From Cardinalis cardinalis (lineage: Eukaryota > Chordata > Aves > Passeriformes > Cardinalidae): DNA of 64,000 nt. The notes below the pieces were generated by a model. That model had not been told where the DNA came from and searched no databases. It saw only the letters and a program-made list of their open reading frames with translations. Location: positions 3,029,533-3,093,532 of the forward strand of contig JACDOX010000084.1 of assembly GCA_014549065.1 (NCBI GenBank), read 5' to 3'. Of the stretch, positions 40,740 to 51,504 are shown one piece after another (positions within the stretch are counted from its first letter, which is position 1; each line of letters starts with the position of its first letter). A program made the translations under genes and the position numbers.

Positions 40740-43700
40740 CTTGGGTGTTGAGGGCTCACTCTCTCATCAAGCTGCTGGACTCTGTTGGAAAGCACCCTGA
40801 TAGAGGTATGAAGATGTCTCTGTCTTCATGAGTTTTATTGCCCAGACACCTCTTTGCTTGTTCTGATGCCTCTTACATTTATTGTGCAGACCCCTGGCCA
40901 GCCTAGCCATGAGTTAAACATCTGCCTGCAGCCCTCAGAGTGGCTCTGTTGCTGGCCTGAGTACCTCCCAGACAATCTGGCAAAAACTTTATACTCTGCC
41001 ATACTCTCCTGCCACTCTGAAAGTATTTGAGAGGACCAAGAAAAGATGATCAACAACCTCATTTTACCCAATGAGATAAGTTGGTCTAATTTAAGATTTC
41101 TAGACTACCTCTAGAAAATTTTCTTTGTATTATCTGTTTTAGCTGTAGAGAAGACATGACTGTGCTGCCATAGTTGTTAGCACTGTACTTGGGAAACAGC
41201 AGTCTCATTTAGCTATGGGATAATATCATCTAGGACCCTGAAAAAAGGCCATTTAAATGCTGAAAACATTTCTAGACAGACATCTACACATGTCAGGCCT
41301 TTTCTTCTTACTTTCAATCATAATTCACCCATTAGTTGAACAGGATAAGCCAAATTAATGTGCATTTGGGCTGGTGAATTTAAAAGGTATATGGTTACAG
41401 GGAGCTGACAGGATGTACTCAAGGATTTTGTGAGTAACTTCATTTTCCTCCATGCTGCTGAAGAAAATGTTGAAATTGCACTTTTGAATAGCAAAGAGCT
41501 AAATGGAAAATTACACGTCCTGCTTGCTTTTTTCCCAAGATGACTGAATCAACTTAATTTGTAACTGTCACCTGTCCAACCAATTANCAATGTTACACGG
41601 TAACACTTACAGAAGGGCTGGTAGGACTCAAGTGGGCAGAAATGTCAAAATAGAATAGGCAACAGCCAATCTCTAGCCTCACAAAAATTGAATTTTGTGC
41701 CTAATTTCTTGTTGAAAAAAACATGTGACATGACTGGTGACAAAGTGGGGAGATACCACGTTACTTGTCATATGATTAAGTGCCTGATCTTCCAAAGTTT
41801 TTTTCAGTAGGAAATCTGGAATTAAAAATGCTGAAATGAAGGATGCCTTATAGCAACCACTGGAGAGCTACAGAATATGTAAGACCATCTTAGTCCCAAG
41901 TTCCCATACATGACTTTATGAGAGTGGTCAAAAGTGACAGTGGACAAGGAGTGGGCAGCAGGGGAAGACACCTGATCTTGTAAGGAATGGGCAGAGCAGT
42001 TCAGCAGACACTGAGTTCATTAAACGGCCTATTACAGAGTCCAAAAAACCCCCAAAAACAGAAGAACAAAACAAAATAATATTCAAGTAAANTCTCAAAC
42101 TAAACAGAGCCAAAGATACAAGAAATTGAAATCTTATCCTGAACATACACTTCTCTGAGGGCATATAGTTTGGAAGACTCAGACAATGCTGACTAAAATT
42201 ATTGCTATTTGTGTAAGGTAATATTAAATACATTTACTTTACAGATGACTGCTATTGTTACAGAATGCACATAATCATGTTAAATTCAATAACATCCGGT
42301 ACTACACTCTTGCATAAGAGAGGATTTTAATTTCTTTAGGAGGGTGAATCCATCAATTTTCAATATTTCTTTGCTACTATAAGAAGTCGAAATTTTACAA
42401 GACTCCCAGCACATCCTTTTTCTTGCATTGATTTTCTCTTTTCAGTAAGCCAGGAAGATGTGAAACAGTTTAAACCCTCGTATTTCATATTCCCATTAGT
42501 GAATAAAGAATCAGTTTCGTGGCTGAAATTTACAGGCATGAGACAGGAATAAAGCACATTTCCTTTCAGAAGATGGGTACTTCAGCTCAAAGCATCTTCT
42601 TCCTCAGTGGATTCAACAAGTCCACAAAGTAACGAAGCATTTGTGTTCAAAGTCTCTTCTCTTAGGAATACCTTGTCTCTAAGGGTACTCAATGGCATTT
42701 AGAAGAAGTCTTATTTCAACGAGCTAAATTTCTACAAACTGACCTGGCAGAAAGAGATCATAATGGGTTTCCATATGAAATGGTCAGAAAATATCACCAG
42801 GAGACAAAACTAGAATACTACCTGTAGGCTCCTGCATACTGAGGCATCAGAAAAAACTCTATTATAGTGTAAAATACCTGTGAATTATATGCAGTGCCCC
42901 TTTTCAAAAGGTGTGCTTAGGGCAAATGAAAACAATTAGAAGATATGGTAAAAGATAGATTTTATGTCTTTCTGGCCAAGATGATCACATTTTTCTACAC
43001 ACAGGATATAACAGGATGCAGCAAGTTAAAATTTTTGGCATCTCCAGCCACTGATTAAACTCTCATCTGAAGGGTGTTGGATAAGCAGTAAATGGGCCAT
43101 TTTCAATTCTAGGAGAATCAATTAAAAAAGAAGAGTGGGTGAAGGAACAGTTGCAGAAATGAGCTGAGGTGGGCTTACTAGAACTAAAGAAAGAANGGCT
43201 CATTTATAATGCATGAAGCCCCTTGGCTTTCATTAAAGGATAAGTATGCTGTCTTAGATACTGCCTTACCCCAGCATCTTTATGTCCTTGGTTCTGGAAA
43301 ATGTCCAGATGAAGGCCATAAGGATATGTAAGAGTAAAGCAGAATGTGATAATGGCTTTGAGGTTGTAGCTTGCTCAGCCTATGCGACATGTAAAGGGAA
43401 TCCAGCTGGGATATACAAGCACTCATGAGAGAATTGAGAACTAAATTGTCATGAAAGTTATATCAGGTGTCTCCACCGCAAAGCCCATGGTGGGTGTGTG
43501 TGTGCAGTCAGCAGTGAAGGTCACTAAGGGTGGAAGAATCTGCTCTGACAGGAAAACAGTACCAGGAACAGAGATGGTCTTCAGACACTCGCTTTGCTCA
43601 GGGCTGTGCAGCNGGGATGTGTGTTGAAAAGCAACTTTTGGCTGCTATGTGTCCCTGGAGAAGTGCTTTGAAGTGAAAAACTTGGGGAACATCTGTCTAG

Positions 43701-44681
43701 CCAGTCAGCTTTGCTGCCTGACTGGTCATTGCAAGATAGAAGGTAGGGAAAAGTGGGGGAGTTAAGCTGAACTAGAGAAAAAGACACTAGTTGTACCTGC
43801 CAGGCAGTTACAGACAAAGCCTGCAGTTAAAGTAGAAGATGTTCAACAGGTTAGTCAGACTCATTTTTCAGTTGTGCATGAACATTGCACTGAATGCAAT
43901 GGTGGGACTTTCCGTGCATCAATGCATCCCATGGATGGCAATTTCCATACATCAATGCATACATGACCAAAGGGCACTACGAAGGACAGGAGTTAAATTC
44001 TCATNCTAAAACTAATGTGACAAGAAATGTAACCGCTTATGGATGCAGAGGATGTTGTAAAAGAAGTTGTTAAGCTTCTTTTAAAAAGCAAGCATTGAAA
44101 GCAATTGCTAAACTGTAGGCCTGAAGAGCAATGAATCTGAAATTGAAATTTGTGGGGTAGTTGGAGCAGTAACAGAGTGATGAGTCTTCAGTGGGTGGCA
44201 TGCTATTTTAAATAGCTCTTATAAAACCACCTAGATGGAAATTAGATGATTACAGTAATAGTGCTGGTTTATGCCAAAGGAAAACCTTCCTTCCAACTAT
44301 AAAGATTCATTAAAATGTCAACAAATTAGTCAGTAAAGAAGCAATTGCATATATAATTATTCAGATATTTCTTAAAGTCCCTCAGTGAGGCTTTTAAAGA
44401 AAACCAGGGCACCTAGACAGTGAAAGGTAATGTTCTGCTGTGCTTTAGAAGTGGGCTAGGAGACAGCAAAATTCAAAGGATAAGGAACAAGCTTTCATCT
44501 AGAAATGAGATTAATAGTGAAGTGTTTGCAAAGCATCTGCTGTAACTAAGTCTGTTTATTAATAATCTCACAGCAGGGCATAGTAGCAAAATTTGAAGAT
44601 GATGCTAAGTGATTTAGATCAGTCAGGGATTAAGATATGCAGACATGAAGCCACCAGGAGCTGTATGTAAGTTTGATTCTT
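40740..44681. other. Unique non-coding sequence
   Basis: No exon or repeat family was recognised. A diverged direct duplication with cores TCCGTGCATCAATGCAT and TCCATACATCAATGCAT lies at 43910-43966. Other content is AT-leaning unique DNA. Confidence 0.5.
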
Positions 44682-44777
44682 GTTTTGTTTTTTGTTTTGG
44701 TTTGGCTTTTTGGAGTTTTTTGGGGTAGGTTTTTTGTTTGTTTGGGTTTTGGGGTTTTTTTGAGTTTTGTTTTTTTA
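44682..44777. repeat. T/G-rich low-complexity tract
   Basis: About 95 bp of almost only T and G on the plus strand (TTTTG, TTTGG and TTTGGGG units). It is the strand-reverse counterpart of the A/C-rich tracts at 26198 and 49187. It generates a meaningless Lys/Pro/Gln-rich frame on the minus strand. Confidence 0.9.
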
Positions 44778-46579
44778 TCCAAATCAAAGTCATAAGCATT
44801 GCAAGAAACTGTGAAGTTCCTTGCAGCACTNGACTGTACTCTAAATTAAGTGGTAACAGATTCAGAGCATGACTTGCAAGTTATTAGAGATGGTCCAGAA
44901 GAAACCTCTACTTAATGCCAATGAAACCAAAAGGGTTTTGATTAAGAAAGGGGCAACAAGAACAGGGCAGAATTCTATGACTCTCATATCTCAGTCCTTA
45001 TCACCCCCTATTCTTAATAATGTTTGCAGTTGTAGTCTGCCAGTCCTCATTAAAGTAAAGCCAGTGAAGGAAATCAGTTTCATGTAAAGAGCAGNAGATA
45101 TGATCTCCAACAAGGAAATATTCCCAGAGACTAAGAAAGATCAATGAAGACCTTAATAAGAAGGAACAGAAACNGAGAGGCTCATGAGAAATAAAGGAAT
45201 GCTCATTAGTTTTAAATAAAACAGCTTTAATACAAGAAAGAGAAAAAACTGGTGAAGACTAACAATTTTGAGGTAGAAAAATAGCTATTCATGCACAGTA
45301 TGTAATGAACTTGGATAATTTTCTGCAGGAAATATTAAAGCAAATAGTTCATGAAGACTGTCAAACTGAAAAGTAAGCATGCCATCAAAATTCAGTAAAA
45401 TACTCAATGGATAAAATCTTGGGAAGAACTGCATTTTCACAGCAGTGCTGACTCAGAGATATGAACCAACCTCTGTAAAGGGTTAGGAAAATTATTTTCC
45501 CTGTAAAGATTTTTCCTATCCTTGTACAATAACAGTNGCATCTGCAGTGGGAGACACATTTTATCACAGACCTCTATTGTGCTTTTATTCTCCTCCATTG
45601 AGAGACTCAGGCCAGTGGTACCCTCCAGCCTTGGAGATCTATNTTTTTATTTAATTACTCAGAAATAATTTCAGGCAGCACATGACCCTCTTCAGTGTTC
45701 AAAAGCTTTGCATTAAGCNTGCCATCTGAATGGCACTCAAACTGTCGTCTGCTTCCTTGGCAAAGGTAATTTTGGAAAGACTGGATGGTACTTAATATGG
45801 GAACATTATTTCAATTATGTTATTAGCATCCATGACTTAAAATTACATGAGAAGGAAAATAAATATAGAGAAACTCCAAAGAGAAATAGAGGAGTGTAAG
45901 TGTTCTGAAGATACAAAATTAATATAAAGGTCAACAGGATGAAGATGAGATACTTGGAAATTAAGAAATGCCTTAATGTATTATCACAATGCTCATTGAG
46001 AATCAACTGAGTTGTCCTTGCTGCCTTCCTTCCTTCTCACCAAAAGCTATTTTAAAACAGCCACTTACTTCTCTGTGATTTCACTTCCCAACTGGTGCAG
46101 GCAGGCCCCACCTTGCACAAAAGGTATCAGCAGCAGCTGCTTTTGAAGGTCAGGTAANGCCTCTGTAGAAGGAGAGCCAGATGCCTTTATTTCCCACTAG
46201 AACCATCCACTCCCATTTATGGATGTGGAGGCTCCATGTAGGGATGTAATTTCCATTTTGCAGGCAGAGACCTGGCAGCGAGGTTACTTTCCCAAAGGGG
46301 CACAAGCAAGGAATCCAAGAGTGCAACGCAGACACTGCATGCCTCAGGTCAGGCTCAGCTGTTGCACATCTGGGAGCTACCTGGGTCCAGGTGGGACACA
46401 GGGGTAAGGGATCAGCCCTGGGCTCATGCTGCTGAGGCAGAGCTGTGTTGTCCTACCCATCCCTTGACATTTGGAGCAGAGGAAGAAGTTCCTGTATGCC
46501 AGTTGCAGCATGGCTAGAGCTTGCCAAGCTCACTGAGATGGAGAGATAGAGGGATTTCCAGCTCAGACTGTATGAACAT
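44778..46579. other. Unique non-coding sequence
   Basis: Nothing was recognised. The 72-codon frame at 44869-45087 (+) has no family resemblance. Confidence 0.5.
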
Positions 46580-46617
46580 TTTCTTTATGCTCTTTATAAT
46601 TTCTTTATGCTCTTTAA
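46580..46617. repeat. Tandem duplication, 20-bp unit
   Basis: TTTCTTTATGCTCTTTATAA is followed by a second copy that matches up to TCTTTAA. It is a two-copy slippage-type duplication. Confidence 0.85.
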
Positions 46618-48239
46618 TTCATGCAATGCACTACCAGTTTATGCTGCTTGTGAACTTGAGTGGGCATTCATAAACTGAACTAGGGGGATTTACAAACTGA
46701 GGTGCATAGAAAGCATTCTGCTCTGAACATACATAATGAGGTTNGGGAATAAGATACAGATTTTTGCACTGAGACAAACAGCTCTGACTAAATAACCTGG
46801 TAAACAAAGAAATGTTCCTAGTGCCAAGGTGCAGTGCAGATAGGTCACACATGGTCAAGTTCCCTCCCTTCCTAGGGTAGGTCAGGGCACATCTTAGCTC
46901 TCTTCTTCCACATTTCTCCAGAACATTTTCCCCATGCTGGGGATCCTACCTGTGACAGGAATGCAGAGTGCCTTCCTAATGCAGTTTTGATCTATCTGCT
47001 GAGCNGCCAGCAGATTCCAGCTTTATGCTTATTCATAAGCAGGCTTTTAAAAACAAAAGGTTTTTCTGTAAATGACTACTACTGAACTTTCAAAAGTCTG
47101 TAAGGCCTTTTGAAGCTACCAAATGGTGCAGGGTAATATCAATATACAGTAATACCCACCTGCAGACTCATTATGTTTTTCAAATCTGCTCATTCCTCAC
47201 TACACTTACTGAGATGCAAGGGAGCCAGCCAGGTTCAGATGTCACTGACAGAGACATCACTGGGGAATGTGTTGGGNTGAGGAGGAGCAGGATTCATGTC
47301 CCAGACTTCAATAAAGTTTTAAGGTTTTAATGAACATTATAGGAAGTAGGTTCATATTCNCAGCTGTGATAAATTAGGATAGTTCTGCATATTTCCAAAA
47401 TAGGAAATATTTAGACAATGCATACCTCCCTGTTTTTTTACTAGCTGGAGGTGTAATGCAGGGCTGTAATCCAATAATAACAGCATGAATTTTGCTGTTG
47501 AGGTCAATGGGATCCCACCATCACAATTCTAAAGCAGCAAAACAGTACATGAATGATTGATTTCAATGTACTGCTCTCTTCCTCCTAAGGATACCTTTTT
47601 CCTTTGATGTTGTATTTGAAGAGTTTGTAGAAATACACAGGCAGCAGAAAAAANTGAAGTTTAGAGTTTAGTTTCTTTTGACCTCATCATGGTGACAGGA
47701 AAGTCACAGTGGGAAATATCAGTATTCTGCAACCCAAATGAATAAATTGATTTTCTAACTCAAAAGTACCAGGCACAGGGTGCAAAGGGTCTTGCTCTTC
47801 TGCAGCACTTCCAGGGAAAACACTCCTGACTGGACTACCATCACAGAGAATTAGAGGTTTTTTTCCCAGAATTTCAGAGATTATAATTTCCTTTTGTGNC
47901 AGAAACTGGCTAGCACTAAGGCTCTAGAGAGAATTAAACCGAATTTAGCTGACCAATACACAAAGCTTAGGCAACCATGTTTTCTTCTGGGTGGGGGAAA
48001 TTCTTCCATCCATCGTTGTTCAGCTTCATTCTTCAGTGAATTAACATCTCAAATGACTATTCAGGTCACATAGGTTCAAGTCGCTAAGGCAGAAGCATCT
48101 TCACCTCTTGAGGATGACTATCAGGCAGCAGGGAAGGTAAATAAAAGGGTTTGTTTAATGTTTAAAAGAGCGTACTAATGGACAATTAGCCAGGAGAATT
48201 GAGAGTAGATTTTAAATCCACAAAAAAGCAAGGCTTCAA
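46618..48239. other. Unique non-coding sequence
   Basis: No gene was recognised. One short inverted repeat (46994-47015) has 8-bp arms, ATCTGCTG and CAGCAGAT, around a 6-nt centre containing an ambiguous base. Confidence 0.5.
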
Positions 48240-48500
48240 ACACTCGGCGAACTCTGGGCTGTGGTTTGGGCTAACACCACAGTACACATCAGAGAACCGC
48301 AGCGCTGACGGTGGCGGGAAGTCCTGATTGTCACAGCTTCTGCCGGGAAGCGGTGACAAAATCTCGCAGGTGTCTTGAAGAGAGTAGTAGACAAGCGAAN
48401 TAAGTTTACAGGGCAGGGAAACATCTGTGCTAAAGTATTTGCCCCAAGCTTCCGACTTTGACTGACTGACTTCTCTACCCGATCAGGGTTGCGATGCCAT
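48240..48500. promoter_or_regulatory. CpG-dense patch
   Basis: I count about 13 CpG dinucleotides in about 260 bases, concentrated at 48290-48370, whereas the surrounding DNA typically has few per several hundred bases. Retained CpGs suggest an unmethylated regulatory element, an exon, or recently inserted or GC-biased sequence. A 128-codon minus-strand frame (48236-48622) covers it, but the translation is not recognisable. No TATA box or transcript evidence is visible. Confidence 0.35.
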
Positions 48501-48519
48501 TGCTTGTAACAGAGATGAT

Positions 48520-48551
48520 GTTTATAACATTGTTTATAACATTGTTTATTA
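48520..48551. repeat. Short tandem repeat, 12-bp unit
   Basis: TGTTTATAACAT is repeated about 2.6 times directly beside the CpG-dense patch. Confidence 0.85.
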
Positions 48552-49186
48552 CACAGATGATGTGAGAAGAAACACCGACTCATCTGGTTCAATGAAATCA
48601 ACATAGCCATGCAGTATTTCAAGTCCTGTTAAACTCTTCAGAGTGAGTGGATCATACTTTAAAGAACATTGGCTCGCAGTTATTTCTTATTTACAGTGGG
48701 CTGAAAACCAGTCCACGCTGGAATGCTGCATGCTGCTCACAGCATTGCTGCTATGAATGAGCACATTGAAAAGAAGGAAGTGTAATTTTAGAGAAACAGC
48801 TTATTTTTGAGGTGTTTCAGTAAAATTCTGCATCTGAAAATAAGGTGAGGCAGTACAATAGGACTGGCTTTTCACTGTGTCCAAAGATAGATGGCATCCT
48901 CACTAGAAATGAAAAGCAAAAGGGAAAAAAGAGGAAAAGATGGNCCATGTGCTTGAAAAGAAAAAAAAAGCTATGTTCTGGGGTATTATTTTTTTACTTT
49001 TAAGTAGCTTTTAGAGGTCAGGCTATTGGAGTTTGTAGTTTTGTTGCAGAAACATACCCTACTTCTGAAATAAAATGAAGTAACCAGCAATTAACAAAAT
49101 TATAGATTTCATGTCGTAAGATTATTTCTCAGTCTTCTGATCTCTAAGAGGGTTACTTGATCCCTGATGAAATCGGGTGACAAGAG
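48552..49186. other. Unique non-coding sequence
   Basis: No feature was recognised apart from a short A-run near 48960-48969. Confidence 0.5.
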
Positions 49187-49347
49187 TAAAAAAAAATTTA
49201 AAACCAGAAAAACCAACAAACAAAAAGCAAACAACTAAAACAAAAACAACCAAACCAAAATAACAACAACAACAACAACAAAAACCAAAAAACCACAAAA
49301 CAAAAAACAAACAAACAAAAAAACCCCCAAACTTCCAACAAAATGAA
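49187..49347. repeat. A/C-rich low-complexity tract with (CAA)n
   Basis: About 160 bp of nearly pure A and C include a perfect (CAA) run at about 49263-49281 and CAAA/CAAAA variants. It gives Phe/Cys/Val-rich shadow frames on the minus strand. No retroposed gene body was recognised next to it. Confidence 0.9.
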
Positions 49348-50191
49348 CCCCACTTTTTTCAGCTGGGAGACGGAATCCAAACAGTCAAGATTACTGTTGA
49401 GAACCTGCCAGTGAAACATATGAAAAAATATAAATTCAAGAAAGGACTAAGTTAGATGATCTAAGACAAAAACTCCTTCNAAATTAAGTTCAACCGGTAT
49501 GAGACATTCATTTGGCCATCAATCTGTTGAAGGAAATCTCAAAAAAAGTCCTAAAGGTCTTCTGCTGATACTATCGTCTCAATGAATTAATCGGCTGCTG
49601 TGAAAAGCAGGNCATTCGGTGTTGCCTGTTTGTGATAATAGCTGCTAATTAGGAATTTTACTTCCTCCCAGGGTGCCATTTTCTGAGCCATGTTCATCAG
49701 CTTTCGAGATGCCAAAGAGTAGAGTGTAGTAACAAGTTAATATTTTCCAGACATGGGGTGGATTCTTGCTTTCTGTCNATGAACAGACCCATCTGAATCC
49801 TTAGTCCACATTAGACCAGGACAAGGAAGTCAATAAAATAAAGTCCTGTCAGTCAGCTACAGAAATGCAATGAACTGACATTTCCTGAGAAGTTCAAATT
49901 TCTCAAAATGAGTCAATATGTCCTTTTCCAGGCAAGATTCACACTATGCATGGACAAAGCTTGAAGTTGTGGGTACATCGTCTTTCTGTACATAAAATGG
50001 GCTGCGTGTTCCCATTATGGACGTGTCAAACCTGAACAAATGACTTATTAAGTCAAGATAAAACCCCTACTACCCTTTACTAAATTTTAAACTGGCAGAG
50101 AGGAAAGGCTCTAGTACAAGTTGAGGACTTCATTTCAGCATATCTTATTACACTATTTTCTTCCAGATTTACTAATAAATGATATTATGAC
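49348..50191. other. Unique non-coding sequence
   Basis: No exon or repeat family was recognised. Confidence 0.5.
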
Positions 50192-50263
<72 letters not shown>

Positions 50264-50292
50264 GATGATTATTATTATTATTGCTGCTGCTG
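50192..50292. repeat. Compound microsatellite (GAT)n(ATT)n(GCT)n
   Basis: About 78 bp of GAT repeats, with one GGT interruption near 50250, pass into about five ATT/TAT units and then three GCT units. The phase changes by single-base steps (GAT to ATT to GCT), as expected from substitution followed by expansion. The array opens false frames of poly-Met (+) and poly-Ile (-). Confidence 0.97.
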
Positions 50293-50685
50293 CACCTTCT
50301 ACAGTATAGATACTACAGTAGAAACATGATGTGCTTAGTCCTTCCAAACACACCACATATGATCTGTGAATACTCATGTTGGCAACCTGTGAACTAAAAG
50401 AGACCTAAAAAAGAGGGAATCAGAAACTAGATACTTTTATTGCTGAAAGGTATTAAATTCTCAATGGAAATATAATTAAAAGATTATTCAATACTTTAAA
50501 ATATCTGAGACTGTTTCATCTAAAACCCTCTGCAAATACCTGATTTTTATTGGAAATGTGTGTGATGCTAGTATCAATTTTTGGTTTGTCAAAATTCTGA
50601 GAAATCACGTTCTTTCTTGAATCTGTAGCCAGGTTTTCAAAGTAATAACGTTTTTAAAAACATTCCTTCTGCAGGTATTTCGGTG
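50293..50685. other. Unique AT-rich sequence
   Basis: No feature was recognised. Confidence 0.5.
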
Positions 50686-50890
50686 GCAGTACCCGTTGAG
50701 AATTGTGCTGAAGCGGTAACGAGCTGGTGCCTACAAAGGCGTCTGTTCTTAAGGGGCTGCATCACACGCGGCAGGGACACCGCAGCCACGGCCGGTCCTG
50801 CAGCCGCTCCTGGCCGCCCACAGGTCAGCCCAAGAGCAGAATGAAGCTCTGCGGCGTTTACGGGAACACCAGACTGACTGACCTCCGACA
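50686..50890. promoter_or_regulatory. CpG-dense patch (miniature CpG island)
   Basis: I count about 16 CpGs in about 205 bases, with clusters such as CACGCGG, CACGGCCGG and GCGGCGTTTACGGG, against a CpG-poor background. It is too short for a standard CpG island, but it is the most CpG-dense place in the window. Open frames cross it on both strands (50727-51086 + and 50637-50954 -) without a recognisable product. It could be an orphan promoter or enhancer, a GC-rich first exon, or a relic of an inserted element; the third LTR begins 180 bp downstream. Confidence 0.4.
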
Positions 50891-51070
50891 GACATGTAGC
50901 TTGGGACAGACAGAAGTAGTGATTACAGGGATTCCATACCATTCCTTGTCCCACCCCAGGCTGGTGTCTCTCACAGAAAGGAGTGCCCTAGTCCCTGGGG
51001 CAATGCATCATTNAAAGGTCCAGGGATGGGTTGGAGCTTTGAGGATAAACACTCCTTCTCAGGTTCCATT

Positions 51071-51500
51071 TGTGATAGATAAGTAATGTGATGACTGACT
51101 CTCACAATTAACAGACAAATATCATGTATATAGGTTAAGAAAAGTTTTATAGATTTATAGTTACGTTTTACCCCCTCGCATGGTTATCAAGAGACAGCTG
51201 GAGTTGGGACATCTGGGAGGGTCAGCTTGTCATTGTGGCAACATCTGACCTCCAACCAGGATTTGAGGAAGAGATCTCCGCCACTGGATAGAGAAGAAGG
51301 GGTTCATGGACAGATCTTTGAGAGGGGTTAAAGGCTTAAAAGGGAAAAACCTCCATTGTGAGAGGGAGAGAGCACATGGTGGGGAAAATCTTTTGCTCCT
51401 GGCATTGTAACCTTTTTTCTCTATTCAGTCTTTTGTTGTATTTTTGATAAAGTTTAATAAACCTTCCTAAACTATGAAAAGTGAGTAGCTATTTCTCACA
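51071..51500 (+). mobile_element. Solo LTR, second retroviral family
   Basis: This 430-bp element has matching termini, TGTGA at the left and TCACA at the right. It is flanked by a perfect 4-bp direct repeat, CATT (51067-51070 and 51501-51504). Internal features fit an LTR: GACAGCTGGAGTTGGGACAT-like U3 sequence, a TTAAAAGG TATA-like box near 51336, AATAAA at 51456-51461 and a short U5 ending CTATTTCTCACA. It is unrelated in sequence to the other two LTRs. A second TGTGATG 16 bp inside (51087) is an alternative left end, but only the outer one gives a target duplication. The 4-bp duplication suggests a class I (gamma-like) element. No internal genes adjoin it. Confidence 0.85.
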
Positions 51501-51504
51501 CATT

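Noticed and set aside
46994..47015. Short hairpin ATCTGCTG ... CAGCAGAT
   Set aside because: An 8-bp stem is common by chance and too short for a microRNA precursor or other functional RNA.
48071..48088. GGTTCAAGTC resembling a tRNA B box
   Set aside because: No matching A box or cloverleaf arms at the correct distance.
50121..50377. Poly-Met and poly-Ile proteins
   Set aside because: Pure translation of the GAT/ATT microsatellite in two strands.
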